A stretch of DNA of 64,000 bases from Blastomussa wellsi (GCA_947652115.1 OX393570.1:1731421-1795420); one strand, 5' to 3'; positions 32,401 through 41,700 are shown, counted from the stretch's first letter. Notes: generated from the sequence alone by a model not told the origin. Numbers and translations: made by a program.

Positions 32401-33655
32401 ATGCGTACCCAGTCGCTATTTACAGGTTCTGGTGGCGAGCCCGTAAATAGCAACTGGGTACGAGTCTTCCAAGTAAATAACTGATACACTCAACCAACCT
32501 AACTATATCACTCAAAACGTTCATCTAAAAGTTTTGTCTGTTTTTCGGGATTTAAAATCTTCTAAAATCTGCGTTTCAGTAAGTTTACTGTGGACTTGTT
32601 TGTGGTCTTTGTACCCGCACCTTGAGGCACGTTATGACAGTTACTTGGATCAAAATTCTTATTAAAAAATCCTAGTACCCTTTTTACTGTGAAATGGAAG
32701 AAAACTTTCCCAAACGTTAACGAGACATATAGCGTTCAAATTCAAATTCTCGATTACCCCTGCCTCAAGTGTCTTTAATACTCAGTAAGGATGTACTGTG
32801 TTTTATAGTCGGGCGCAGTCCTTCTTTGACTTTTGGCCGTTTTCGTGTCTTCTGTTCTCTTGTAGAAGAGTCCAGCTCGATCACGGGAAGGAAACCAAGA
32901 CTGCATTCTGCTGGGATTCTATGATGCCCATGATGTATGGCACTTTCTGTCTGCGAGTGCTTTGTTCTTTTCGTTTCTGGTAAGTCAGCCTTTGAATTCA
33001 TGCTCTAGTATTATGAGCTTGCGAGACTGACTTCAATAGATCATTTTCACGTGACATCACAGCGGCCATGTTGGTGGACTAGAACAATAGACTTCTCCTT
33101 TGAGAACTAAACTCCATTTTTATGCAAATTTTGCGCAACAATTTTGTATTGCTTAGTCCACCAATATGGCCTGCCTTAGCACACAAGTAAAAACCATCTA
33201 TTGGCTCAGGCCATCAAAAACTGAACCCAGCACTTGTCGCTCCAAGCGCTTGTGACCGCTAATATGGAGTACACAAGCGGGCTTGAAATCAAAATGGATG
33301 CTGAATGCGCAATGAGTCATGGATTTAGTGTGCTTCACACAAGCGAGCGACTTGAAGCAAATCTATTGAGACATACATTCAAGAGAACATGTTGACCGAA
33401 CAGGGGGCAGAGAATGGTACACTCAACAAGTTAGAAGCAGTCTATTTGGGAGGATCATGTGTCAAAGGAAAGTTTACAAATAGAAATGGAAACTGGCCCC
33501 TTGTTTCAGCGCAAACTTGCTACTAACAAAGTACACTGCACTACTCTACAGGTACACAGCTAACAGCAGTTTTATGTGTTTCTCCTTTGCAGGGCCTGTT
33601 GACATTGGATGACGACTTGCTTAGAACACCACGAAACAACATCCCTGTGTTTTGA
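11157..33655 (+). CDS. SID1-family transmembrane protein (SIDT1/2-like), 27 exons
   Basis: Exons: 11157-11357, 12456-12568, 13639-13806, 14835-14880, 15368-15469, 15941-16024, 16657-16789, 17230-17286, 17650-17743, 18785-18849, 19919-19993, 20602-20753, 21188-21261, 21731-21797, 26249-26322, 26669-26743, 27663-27711, 27903-27945, 28487-28561, 28995-29131, 29886-29988, 30162-30229, 30426-30472, 31534-31639, 32226-32336, 32866-32979, 33593-33655. All junctions are GT-AG and in phase; total 831 residues, the length of human SIDT1/2. It has a signal peptide (~1-23), a large extracellular region (~24-300), a first membrane span (~308-330), a charged cytosolic loop (~332-450), then a multi-span C-terminal half beginning [14 protein letters not shown]. 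Conserved motifs include DICYYN, CYHVCP (His572), YYMGR and HDVWH (His795, His799), the histidines tied to the ceramidase-like (CREST) metal site. Family role: double-stranded RNA uptake/transport and lipid handling at plasma or lysosomal membranes. The gene looks intact despite a 3.9-kb transposon in intron 14. Confidence 0.92.
11436..11475 (+). repeat. Poly-G tract
   Basis: A long G run broken by a few A and T bases in SID1-family intron 1, only about 80 bases after the exon 1 donor. Low complexity; length may be uncertain in the assembly. Confidence 0.8.
11605..11885 (-). mobile_element. SINE with tRNA-like head, copy 1
   Basis: Shares blocks with 38975-39212: CTCC(C)TGGATGGGAT, CATTTATACACCTGGGTGA, AGAGGCACTG-like, and GCCCAAGAACACAA. 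Read on the minus strand, the end near 11885 starts with a tRNA-like head (A-box-like GGTTAGTGCGCTGG, B-box-like GGCTTCGAGCCC). It lies in SID1-family intron 1. A shorter relative is at 13245-13440. Confidence 0.7.
12932..13107. mobile_element. Inverted pair of tRNA-like SINE heads
   Basis: Two tRNA-like sequences face each other: 12932-13000 (minus) and 13038-13107 (plus). Each has GGCTTCA...TGAAGCC acceptor arms, TAGCTCAGTT as D-arm/A box, and GGTT(C/A)AAATCC as T-arm/B box. The anticodon-loop region resembles a Thr (GGT) tRNA but lacks the invariant T at position 33 and differs between copies, so these are SINE heads, not functional tRNAs. The same sequence recurs in a DDX6 intron (54790-55025). 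Confidence 0.65.
13245..13440. repeat. SINE fragments related to 11605-11885
   Basis: Two short stretches (around 13263-13320 and 13370-13435) repeat the TTTATACCCCTTGG...AGAGGCAC(G/T)GTGAG block of the neighbouring SINE family. They are partial and diverged. In SID1-family intron 2. Confidence 0.5.
15625..15745 (+). mobile_element. tRNA-derived SINE, second family, copy 1
   Basis: A-box TGGCTCAGTGGTAAGAGCAC and B-box GGGTTCGTTTCC lie about 40 bases apart, followed by a TGTGGGTTGAGTTTGTTG tail shared with 30658-30780. In SID1-family intron 5. Confidence 0.7.
16179..16542. mobile_element. MITE-like element with ~22-bp inverted ends
   Basis: The left end AAGCCTGGTTTTAACTAGC (16179) pairs with the right end GCTAGTGAAACCAGGCTT (to 16542). 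The interior repeats GGAGTC...GTAAGCG(G)AGT motifs in both orientations, giving partial internal palindromy. No coding capacity; about 364 bp, in SID1-family intron 6, ending roughly 115 bases before exon 7. No target duplication was recognised. Confidence 0.65.
17900..18076. mobile_element. MITE, third and most diverged copy of the 36287 family
   Basis: Ends read TTATTCCAAAATGGCTACC and CCGTTTTGGAAT, with internal TATTCAAATTAGCCCTTCTT and AACAAGGGTTAAT, as in 36287-36454. In SID1-family intron 9. Confidence 0.6.
18186..18563 (+). mobile_element. Kolobok-like MITE, copy 1
   Basis: About 378 bp starting AGGGACACTGTCATGG after TTAA (18182-18185) and ending TGACAGTGCCCCT before GTAA. It is closely similar over its full length to 41086-41467. 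The TTAA preference and AGG(G/A) ends suggest Kolobok; piggyBac ends normally begin CC. In SID1-family intron 9, about 220 bases before the small exon 10. Confidence 0.6.
18977..19361. mobile_element. Inverted-end repeat element
   Basis: The left end TATACCCAGGGGGGAACTTG pairs with the right end CAAGTACCCCCCTGGGGTTATA. Between them TTTTTTGGGT(C/T) recurs in an irregular array. About 385 bp, in SID1-family intron 10. No coding capacity. Confidence 0.55.
22213..22276 (+). repeat. Left terminal inverted repeat of the ISL2EU-like element
   Basis: Begins GCTATTGCCTGATTTCATAC and ends TTGCCGGACGGAAGTG; the transposase ATG is 16 bases further in. Differs from the inverted right end at about three positions. 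Confidence 0.8.
22293..23819 (+). CDS. THAP-domain DDE transposase (DDE_Tnp_4 type)
   Basis: 508-residue single-exon protein. Residues ~1-90 form a THAP-like zinc finger: CASSLC, then the W of NINWRKH and the CSAH pair (C2CH), expected to bind the element's ends. A Lys/Arg-rich stretch (~95-145) follows, then a Leu/Glu/Gln-rich coiled coil (~150-205). The catalytic region spans ~225-500: GDATE (Asp ~342) as first acid, PGSISDAD (Asp ~395) as second, and a Glu in [11 protein letters not shown] (~463) as a likely third. ATG at 22293 lies just inside the left inverted end and precedes the THAP domain, so the start is well supported. No stop or frameshift. Proposed activity: cut-and-paste transposition of 22213-26131. 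It faces the YqaJ gene, the two stop codons being 44 bases apart. Confidence 0.85.
   Translation: MATYTKMWHWNCASSLCTNNYRTKGITYYTLPSDPELQKGYRKVLMNENINWRKHVICSAHWSSGKRDNKNQLPDIICTKEYAANLEKEYSQKPSRELKRKIDCTKTVLTSSNANTVRSTPRKPPKDRSETFVPRVKKRRVSAANVEKENQKLKSQVESLTRELNGKKALIEDLQQQLSKTQTELEKNAANNSQQLNAMKKALESQTFSYEALMRYPDRIYYMTGLSLSELDCLYECLEPFLHTIVYPDCNNDDSSHLRKLDTKTELITFLTICRHALDLGVIAWMTGSSISTMSRIFVGWCVFLSTIFESIDLTPLPGFLKDYMPKCFMESGYSDTALIGDATEIWISQSENFDINNITFSNYKNHTTGKICLWTLPPGFLLKCTDAFPGSISDADITEQSCVLDTVTKGKTVMTDKGFNITDIYHEKGLLHNRPPMKFSHQFDETEVVKNFDIATLRIYIENYIGRIRDWQILNKTWPSPRIDLLGCCFQIFAHIVNMLKKPVGPK
23864..26060 (-). CDS. SAP-SWIM-YqaJ nuclease of the ISL2EU-like transposon
   Basis: Two exons, 26060-24536 and 24336-23864, joined at a GTAAGT donor and CCTGCAG acceptor in phase; 665 residues. 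A SAP-like DNA-binding helix pair lies at ~15-50 ([23 protein letters not shown]). A SWIM-type zinc-finger-like motif ([14 protein letters not shown]) is at ~183-196. A YqaJ/lambda-exonuclease-like domain runs from ~430: [17 protein letters not shown], then [13 protein letters not shown], then ASPDG (Asp531) and IEVK (Glu540, Lys542), the PD-(D/E)xK active site. The ATG lies just inside the right inverted end. The role in transposition is inferred: possibly end processing or resection. SAP and SWIM may target the nuclease to DNA or partners. Confidence 0.85.
26068..26131 (-). repeat. Right terminal inverted repeat of the ISL2EU-like element
   Basis: Inverted copy of 22213-22276, reading CACTTCCGTCCGGCAAAAC...CAGGCAATGGC on the plus strand. 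Only 7 bases from the ATG of the YqaJ gene, so that gene's promoter probably overlaps the terminal repeat. Confidence 0.8.
26390..26500. repeat. Foldback repeat with GAGCGATAGTCAAC motif
   Basis: Contains GAGCGA(A)TAGTCAAC and its inverted copy GTTGACTATCGCTC around a short GC-rich centre. Related palindromes occur near 12810-12860 and 40030-40085. In SID1-family intron 15. Confidence 0.5.
26900..27535. repeat. 87-bp minisatellite, about seven copies
   Basis: The landmark CAT(C/T)GCAGCACTC recurs at about 26941, 27029, 27105, 27192, 27279, 27366 and 27453: mostly 87-bp steps, with one 88 and one 76. Composition is CA-rich (CACAGCACAG-type). Because 87 is a multiple of three, Cys-rich frames stay open for up to 194 codons on the minus strand; these are artefacts. 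In SID1-family intron 16. Confidence 0.9.
28210..28330. mobile_element. hAT-like mini-element, 121 bp
   Basis: Inverted ends CAGGGTTGTCA / TGACAACCCTG. ACTAAG occurs next to both ends, suggesting a target duplication. In SID1-family intron 18. Confidence 0.55.
29261..29455. repeat. Two adjacent palindromes
   Basis: 29261-29301 is a hairpin (CTCTGTCACG... / CGTGACAGAG). 29345-29452 is a longer one with arms containing GATCTGTATGGGC and GCCCATACAGATC around a short GC-rich loop. They look like foldback elements; in SID1-family intron 20. Confidence 0.55.
30658..30780 (+). mobile_element. tRNA-derived SINE, second family, copy 2
   Basis: A-box TGGCGCAGTGGTGAGAGCGC is followed by a B-box region that appears shortened, then TGTGGAATGAGTTTGTTG as in 15625-15745. 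In SID1-family intron 23. Confidence 0.65.
31274..31496. mobile_element. Kolobok-like MITE with exact TTAA duplication
   Basis: 223 bp, starting AGGAGCAGTGTCACGG and ending CCGTGACGTAGCTCCT, with TTAA on both sides (31270-31273 and 31497-31500). It shares terminal motifs with 18186-18563 and 41086-41467, but its interior differs and is shorter. In SID1-family intron 23, ending about 35 bases before exon 24. Confidence 0.7.
32404..32464. repeat. Palindrome
   Basis: Arms TACCCAGTCGCTATTTAC and GTAAATAGCAACTGGGTA surround a short loop. A related single arm occurs near 26827. In SID1-family intron 25. Confidence 0.6.
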
Positions 33656-33699
33656 TTGCAGTTTACAGATCAATTTTGTAAAGTAGTCAAACCTTCCAG

Positions 33700-33915
33700 C
33701 TTGGGCCAATTTTTGCCGGGGTGGACCATTTACCCAAAAAATTTTCCCAGGTTGCCTTGCCCAAATTTCTCTTGCAACCTAGTTCCCAGGGTCCTCTCCT
33801 TCCCGTTCCCTGGAGCGTGAACTTGAGAGGGGACTGGAAGAAGAGGACCCTGAGAATGAGGTTGATTTCTCGTGCAGCCCAATAAATCTGAGTTGCCGCA
33901 AAATTTGGGGGGGGG
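33700..33915 (+). mobile_element. Dispersed repeat interrupted by a nested MITE
   Basis: Outer parts (about 33713-33775 and 33876-33915) match the reverse complement of the uninterrupted copy at 63875-63985: ACCATTT(A/G)CCCAAAAAA, GTTGCCTTGCCCAAAT, then GAGTTGCC and a G-rich tail. The insert 33776-33864 is absent from that second copy. Confidence 0.7.
33776..33864. mobile_element. 89-bp nested MITE with ~11-bp target duplication
   Basis: Inverted ends AACCTAGTTCCCAGGGTCCTC / GAGGACCCTGAGAATGAGGTT. Flanked by ATTTCTCTTGC (33765-33775) and ATTTCTCGTGC (33865-33875), 10 of 11 identical. Duplications of 9-11 bp are typical of Mutator-type elements. A lone end of the same kind lies near 10985-11003. 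Confidence 0.7.
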
Positions 33916-34804
33916 AGGGGGTGTACGGCCCCATGACCTATGCTTCTGTGAAGCCGTTTTGTTTTGTGAGAAAGACACATTTCTAGCTAACGACCCAAAT
34001 ACTGGCTGCAGAGAAGCAGATGAAGAAGAGGACAGAGGGACACTTACTGGTATGGTAGTGGAGTTTGCTATAGTGCCGTTCAAGCTACTCGTAGACCTTT
34101 TCTGTGGATGATTACCAGGTCAGCAGGTCACGCTGATCTTTAATTTGAGTCGCTAAAATTTGTTGGTTGCTGGTATTCAGTTACCGATTGCTGTACTTTG
34201 TAATTTAAATTCCTTTCATTGTTGGTACTGTACTTTAGGACGTTATTGTTAAGAAAACATCTGATGGTCAGTCTGATGATTAAATTTAATGGAGTTTTAC
34301 TTTGAGATTGCAACTCAGTTGAATAGTCGAAGATTGCAACTCAATTGAATGATGTTTTGTTTTGACAAATGCAAGAACGAAATGCGAGAATAATATTGAT
34401 ATTTTGAAATAAGAATATATTTGATACACAGAGGAATTATCATTTAATCATTTCGTGAGCTGCAAAAGAATGAAAGGAAAGTTTGTGAAGCAGTATTTTT
34501 GAAATAAAGTGAGATACTCTTTCACAGGATTGTTTTACAAGAAAGATACTTTATTTTTCCTTTTAATTCAATCAAATCAACGTTTGTCATAAACACATTG
34601 TAATTTCATAGACTAAAAATTGTAACTTGCTCATGTTGATTAACTAGCTATTTCTTCTCTTAAATACTAAATTGACGGGTTCTGTTATTGGGCATTTGTG
34701 AACCACAATGCGATAAAAATGAGCTTTTTCTATTGGCAGTCAAGATGTCAATAGAAAAGGCTGATAGCATGAGTTAGCCCTTTCCTGGAACCTCTATTTT
34801 CATT

Positions 34805-35000
34805 TGAATAGAGGGGGTACGTTTCTAAAGAAACTGTGGTGCTGCGTTGGAGCGATTCGCTCCGACGAAGGGCTAACGCTCAAAACGTCAGCAATTGAAT
34901 CTCTTTACGATGGCCAATTGACATTATCAACCCAGTTGATAAAACCAAATTATAATCTATTTTCATTTGCCCACTGTAAACACTTCAAGTGTTTTAGGGT
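34805..35000 (+). repeat. Dispersed repeat, copy 2
   Basis: Begins GAATAGAGGGGGTACG and contains GAGCGATTCGCTCCGACGAA (a short palindrome) and ATCAACCCAGTTGATAA. See 523-651 for the other copy, in which the second half is inverted. Confidence 0.6.
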
Positions 35001-35737
35001 TAGGGGAATGTGATCTGTTGGTTATTGTTTTAAGAACCAATGACATGACTCATTCCCAAGAGGTAGAGGACAAATAAAATTTGCCATGCTGGAGGGTAAA
35101 GGTATGTAACTGCCTCCGAAACAAAGCGACTTTACCCAGTCAAGCTTGTTCTTTCTTTGCTTTGGATGTCCCTGTGTGGGAATAATAATAAGCTTGCCCT
35201 CCAGCATGGCGGATTTGTACCACATGACTGTTGCAAAAATACTTATGCCAATTTAACACAAATATTTTAACCATTTTTTTGAAAAATTTACATTAAAAAT
35301 GTAAAAAAGTCGTTTTGTCAAAGGCCCTTCACTTATTTCATATTTAAAATGTAATTTTCGTCTATTCTTAACTTATAGTAAACTTAACCTACCTTTAGTA
35401 ATTTTACTCTTTTGTTTTTCAATGAAATTTATCCTGACGTTACACTTAAGTGCACCTGAAGTGCAGCCAAGCATGTTAAAAATTTCCAAAGAAAAGAATT
35501 AAAAAGTTGTCGTTGTGGGTGTTTTATCTTGGGAAGAAGGCGACAGTAGTAGCCAAAATGTCTGTAATTTTTAGCCAGTGTCAACTTTTTAATTCTTTTC
35601 TTAGCAAGTTACTCCCTTTGAATTTGATAAGAAATGTTTGTAGAAATAATGCATATTCCTTGTTTGTTGTTTACACTTTGAAGAGTCATTATTATGCAAC
35701 ATTTTGGGGCAACAATAGCCATCCCAAGGAAGCCCCC

Positions 35738-38700
35738 TTACGGTCGTTTTCTGGGCACAAAATAGCTATTGGTTAGAGTTCCCATATAGCCACCCCAGCC
35801 TTGCTGGGACATTGGTAGGAACTTACTGCAGCGTTTGGAAGGCGAAAGATTGTTACACTTGCATTTAAGAGAAAACCGATATACAGTGATACTTCCAAAG
35901 TGTACTTTGTAGATATCGTAGTCTGTCTGACTAATAAATATCCCGTCCTTGTTTGCTTTTTGCTTGTTCTTGAGGCATTCATTGACAGCTGAATCACCTG
36001 CGTCGTATATCCCAAGCTGTTCATTCTTGTCTTCGTCAACTTTATTGTTGAATTTCCCTGTAAAGAACAAAGAGCATTCAGTTGCTGCATGAAAAAGCAA
36101 ACGAAAAACCAGAGTATTGTATTAGCGGAAGTTTAATTTTGTGGATTGCAGGTTTATTGCAATTGGTTTAAACCAATTGTGACCCGTTAATTTCCTTCAC
36201 AATAATAAAAAAAACAGATAAAAAGAATGCCAAGTGGCGTCACATGATAACAGGAGTAGATAAACAAAATTAAAGCAGCATACATGCACCTTATTCCAAA
36301 ATGGCTGCTGATTTATGCACACGCAAATTGGCCCTTGTTGCCTCGTTCAAGATAAACTATTCTTTTGATTTTTGAGCTTACAAACGAGGCAAGAAGGGTT
36401 AATTTGAATACAAACAAAAGAATATTAAGATGGTAGCCATTTTGGACTAAGGTGTATCGGACCTCTTAAATTTTGATTTATCATTACTGTATACAGACGT
36501 ATGAAATTCATCAGAAAGTTAAAAAGCTTCCTCAATGGATCCCTTTGATCTTGAGTTTGTATCACCTTATTCCAAAATGGCTAACATCTTAATATTATTT
36601 TGTTGGTATTCAAATTCACCCTTCTTGCATTGTTTTTAGGCTCAAAAATCTAAAGAATATTTCATCTTCAACGAGGCAACAAGGGCCAATCTGTATGTGG
36701 ATAAATCAGTGTCCATTTTGGAATAAGGTGTATATTTAAGCTGCCTTCAGCAAACGGTACCTGCTTTGCTGAGGTTTCTGTAGTTCTCAATGCAAGCCTT
36801 GTCCTCTGGCAATATAATCCTGACTTTAGCTGGGTACTGCCAGTATGTAGTGAACACCACATCAATGGAGTTTGCAGGCCCTGTGTTTTTCTCCTCTCCA
36901 AGTGATGCTACAACACTTCCTGTCGCCATAAGCCTCTGATAACCTCCGTGGTCCGGTACGCCGACATGTTTTCTTTCTCGTGAGTGGGTTCTATAGTTCT
37001 TACTGCTTGCCTTTTCAGCACCAGTGGTGTTATTCTTGTCAGAATCACTTGGTTCCTCTCCTGTAACTTGATGCTCTACAGCCAAGTAGTCCTCTATGAA
37101 ATGAATATAAGACCATTAGAGCGGGATTTACAAGACATGCCACAACCCCACACTCACCCTCTATATTATGAAAAATAAAGCCCAAGGGGTGGGGGACTTG
37201 CATATGAATTAAACCCCTAAACAAGACTGATCTGGGCGTGGCCCAAGCTTTCTTGACCCCTAAAAGAGAATTAAAAATAAACATATTTTTATATTTCTTC
37301 GTGCGCAACCCAAAACAAGAACTTTGTGGCTAAATATAATGGCATTTTGCCCAGAACACCCTAAGTGAGGCCAAAATCCTTTCATGTGCGAGTCCCCCCC
37401 ACCCACCCCACCAGATATAAAAGCATGAAGAGTTGCAAGGAAGGGTCAATCCAGCTTCACTTCTGCCCCCCCAACCCCTAATGGGCACCTCTGGAACTAT
37501 CACTTCTGTTCATCACTATAATAATTGTTATTAAACATTATTTGCCTTACCTGAATAATAAATGTCTTTGCCAGGGAAGCCCATGTTTTGATTTGTTACA
37601 CGCAGCTTGCTGAAGCTCTTAGCATTATATCGAAGCTTGCAAGTGTCAGCGCGGCTCTGTTCATGAACATTAGTTCCTTCTACAAACTTAAATGCTGTAC
37701 CATCTCCTTCATGGCCAATACAGTCTGCAATCCAATATATGAACAGATCATTGCCAAGTCCCTGCATGCTGACTGACAGTGGTGATGTGTTGGCCATTGA
37801 TGAGGACTTTACAAATGGTTTGACCAGTGGCTTGCCTGTTTTACCATCAAGCACTGTCACCTGTCAATCAATATGATTTGTGTAAACAAGGGATCACCAG
37901 TGGCAGTAGCCTACAACGCAGATGTTCTTAAATTGGCTTGTCACACAATCTTACAACCCTTCTCTGGAGAGGAAAGATTGCGTGACAAGCCAAAAGAACA
38001 CTTGTGCAGGAGGCCACAGTAGTAGTAATTGTTTACAGTAACAGGAATTAAATTACTGGTAGTTTGGTGTTGAGTAAATTAATGGAATGAGCACGATAAA
38101 AACCTATTCTGGAAATGGCAGGTTAAAATGTTATAAAATTGCCGTTCAAAAACTGGAAGTGAGGTAAGATGCTCATTTTCAGCTGACCTCGCGTTTCTAA
38201 CAGCAATTTTCCCTCCAACCTTTTCGTCCACTTTTCCCTTGAAAATCAAAGGAAAAGAGGGGTTGATCCTAATTTATAAAGTTGTAAACATGACATCAAA
38301 TTGTGCAAATCATACTTTATTTTAGCAAAGGCTATTTCACTGGTTATGATGACCAACAAGGAACTGTAAGTGCCAGCATACTCAAACATTCAAAATCTTA
38401 ATTATTGATCATTCCTCTAATGGGACTTTTCAGGGTCAGTGTAAACAAACTCTGAAAAAAAATGGCATAACCTGGTTAAAAATCCCAATTGGAAGGAGGT
38501 AAACCAGGTGTAGTCAGGACACTACTGAGAACTATAACAGCTAGTGATCAGAATGGGGGTTTTCCCACTCCTGTTTTTTTTAGTTAAATTAGTAAGAATA
38601 ATTATCAAAGTTCGAATCAAACTGCTGTACATATTGAAAGGAACTCACATTGGAGTAAAAATAAACAGGGAATCCTGTTCCGTAATTGTACCTTACAAGA

Positions 38701-41700
38701 AAGTCAGGTACATTGTCTTTGTTGAAGAACCCTGCTGCTGGGATGCTGAAAGTAAATGAGATGAGATAACATATCAACACACCACACAAATGCAGAATGT
38801 ATGAGGATGGGCAAGTCATAGCAAAAATAACTTAATTATTGAAACATCCAATGAAAAAAATACTATTGTTCACTGTAATCAAACTTGAACACAAAGAGCT
38901 GAAGCAAATTCTAATAATTTCAACACAACAGTTTCAAATGTCTAGAAGGAAAGGTAGGGTAAAGCCTGTGTAAAGCCTAGTGGCCCATATCACTGGAGCT
39001 TATCGTGGTTTCCACAGCATGAAGCAAACGGGAGTATTTCTACTCCTCCCTGGATGGGATACTAGTCCATTGCTGGGTTGCCCCCCAAGATAAAATTTGC
39101 CAGTACCCATTTATACACCTGGGTGAAGAGAGGCACTGGGAGAGTAAAGTGTCTTGCCCAAGAACACAATGCAGTGCCCCGGCCAAGGTCTCGAACCCTT
39201 AGGCCACCAAGCTTCCTGTGTGTGATGTAGGGTGGCCTATTATAATTAGCATGCTTGATTGAGTGTTTCCTAACAGGGCCTACAGAATATTTATAAAATG
39301 GGTATTTGCAAATGTTTTTCAACCTGACAAAAATTGGGGTTGGGAGGTTGGGTGGGGTTTGAGGATACTTGCAGGAGATAAGCAACCCACACAAGCTGAG
39401 TCATAGCTGATTCTTATTCTGGACTCAACTGTCCCAGTCAGGAAGGCTTCACGTATCCAGTCTTGAAGAAATAATTTTTGTAACTGTCAAAAGCTGCAAG
39501 CCAAGGTGAGGTTGACTTAGGTCTGTACTGTCACATCTTAACTTAAGTTTTAGCTCCCAATGAGTCACTGCTCAACTTACGAATAAGATTCACTTGATGG
39601 GAAAACAAAATCCCACAGTCTCTCATAAGTTTCTCCATCAAATGCGACAATTGTTGTGTTATACATTGCCATGGTAATATCAACAGTTCCATCATTGTTC
39701 AAATCCACAAGAACTGGAGGATTCATTACCCCTACAACAGAGCAATGCACAGAAAATATGAATATCAGATATCAGTGCAGCTAAGACCAGTTACCACTAA
39801 GTACAAATCTACTAGTGTTCTGATTGGCTGCACTACCCACTATCTATTCTGTGACAGATAGCGAGTTGCGTAGCAGTGCAGTTGTCAACAAAATGGCTGC
39901 CGCTTCTTCATGTTTTCGAAATGTCTGTGAAGAAGATTTAGACAGTTTACTGGTCAAAGCTGTTCTAAAAAAGACAAAAGTCGCCATAACTAGTAGATTT
40001 ATACTAAAACAATTAAATTTTTCCCTCTCGATTTCTATCGCGTGATAGTTGACTTGGGCTGCGCCCTCGTCAACTATCATGCAATAGAAATCTCAAGTTC
40101 ATAATCTGATTGTTAAGTAGATTATATCCTGTGCTACTGTACTACTCCAAATATGACTCCCCTCAGTAGTGTAAACCAGCCTGTACTCAAACCTTTATAG
40201 TCATCTTTGTAAATGAGTTTGGAGTTCTCAATCAAGCCTTGCACTAGGTCCATTAGAGGAACAACCCACAATCCTCCTGGATGTGTTTCTCCACCAGTTC
40301 CAAACAGCACAAGCTCGACAAAATCCTTCTTTGTGTAGATAACAGGAGAAAAGTATGTCTCCCTCTCATCTGGAGTTTTGACCCATTTTAGTACCTCTCC
40401 AGTTTTGCCAGAAAATATTAAAAGGCGTCCAGTCAGGCGGTGAGGACTGCTTGGTTCACTAATTTCAAAACATGCAAGGAGTTATTTTTTTACATAATAG
40501 AAGTTTTAACTCCACAGTTCATAGTCTTTTGAGCTTTTAAAATTTCATGACTTTCCATGACCTAAATTTGACCCTTTTCTTGGAAATCATCTTTCATTTT
40601 GGGTACATTTTTACCATTTTCTTTTCGCAAAAAACTAACTTATTTATAATTTTGTACTTTTTAACAGACATAATTTTCCATTACTTTTCACGTTTCATGA
40701 CCCACATTTAAATTCCATGACTTTGCAGGCCTGGAAAATCAAGTTATAAAATTCCACGACTTTCCAAGTTTTCCATGACCCATACAAACCCTTAGTTCTG
40801 TGTAACCTGTCATTGCCCCTTGAAATATTTTTTAACTCAATACAACTTTTTGTCATTCCAATCTTATGGCTTCTTTTTCAAGTAACCAATCATGCAAGAA
40901 GTGTGGTTAGCAGAGCTGACTGCCAATTTGGAACTAGATATCTCTAACTCTCACAGTTCTTGGCCACTTCAAACTAAAACCATAAAAAAGATGTCAAAAG
41001 GTTGTGAAAAGTAATCAAAACCTTTGTCTAGCGGCCACAGCAAAGTGCATATATGTCCCTTTAACTACAAGGTTGAACTATTTAAAGGAGCACTGCCACG
41101 GTATTTTGGTTTCATTTTAAAATGATGATAATTATATGTTCCTGCATCAATGGAAACCCAGAAATAATGGTGTAGTTTTGTTACCTAGGACTATAAACAC
41201 TAAAACTGTTTATTGCCGCCTATCACTTAGGATGGCAAGGATGGAAGTGGATTGAAATTTGAAAAATCTAGCCAGTTTTATCAAATTCTATAGCCATTCC
41301 TTGAAAATATTACCAGAAATTCATTATGGTTTGCTCTCTGAGCCACAGTTTGTTTGATATTTCCCTGTTTGTCCATCAGGAGCATTTTGGGCACGAGAAA
41401 TGTACCAGGTAATGATTTTAGCAATGAATGAAGCTGAAAACAGCAAAACCCCTGTGACAGTGCTCCTGTCAAACAAACAGGACTTACGCAAAAGGGTCTC
41501 CCCCATGTGTAACTAATACTTCCATCACTCCATCACCATTAACATCTCTGATAAACTGTGCCGTATACAAGTTCATGTTAGTATCCCTGGATTCTTGTGG
41601 TCCAAAATTCCAAAGTAGCTGCCCTTTTTTGCCACTAATAGCTTGGAAAATCCCAACCCTACCAGAAATCAAACAGTCTCGCACCCCATCCACATCCAAA

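Larger units (their letters stand above)
33656..35737. other. Convergent intergenic region of SID1-family and FAM234-like genes
   Basis: Holds the nested repeat at 33700-33915, the dispersed repeat near 34805-35000, a short tandem duplication at 34305-34350 (GATTGCAACTCA(G/A)TTGAAT twice), and otherwise AT-rich sequence expected to include both 3' UTRs. An AATAAA lies near 34503, but the true cleavage site of the SID1-family transcript cannot be fixed from sequence alone. Confidence 0.5.

Noticed and set aside
32055..32450. 131-codon plus-strand frame spanning 32226-32336
   Set aside because: Only 32226-32336 is an exon of the SID1-family gene; the flanks are intron, shown by the CATTTCAG acceptor and GTAATA donor and by match to the SIDT sequence only within them.
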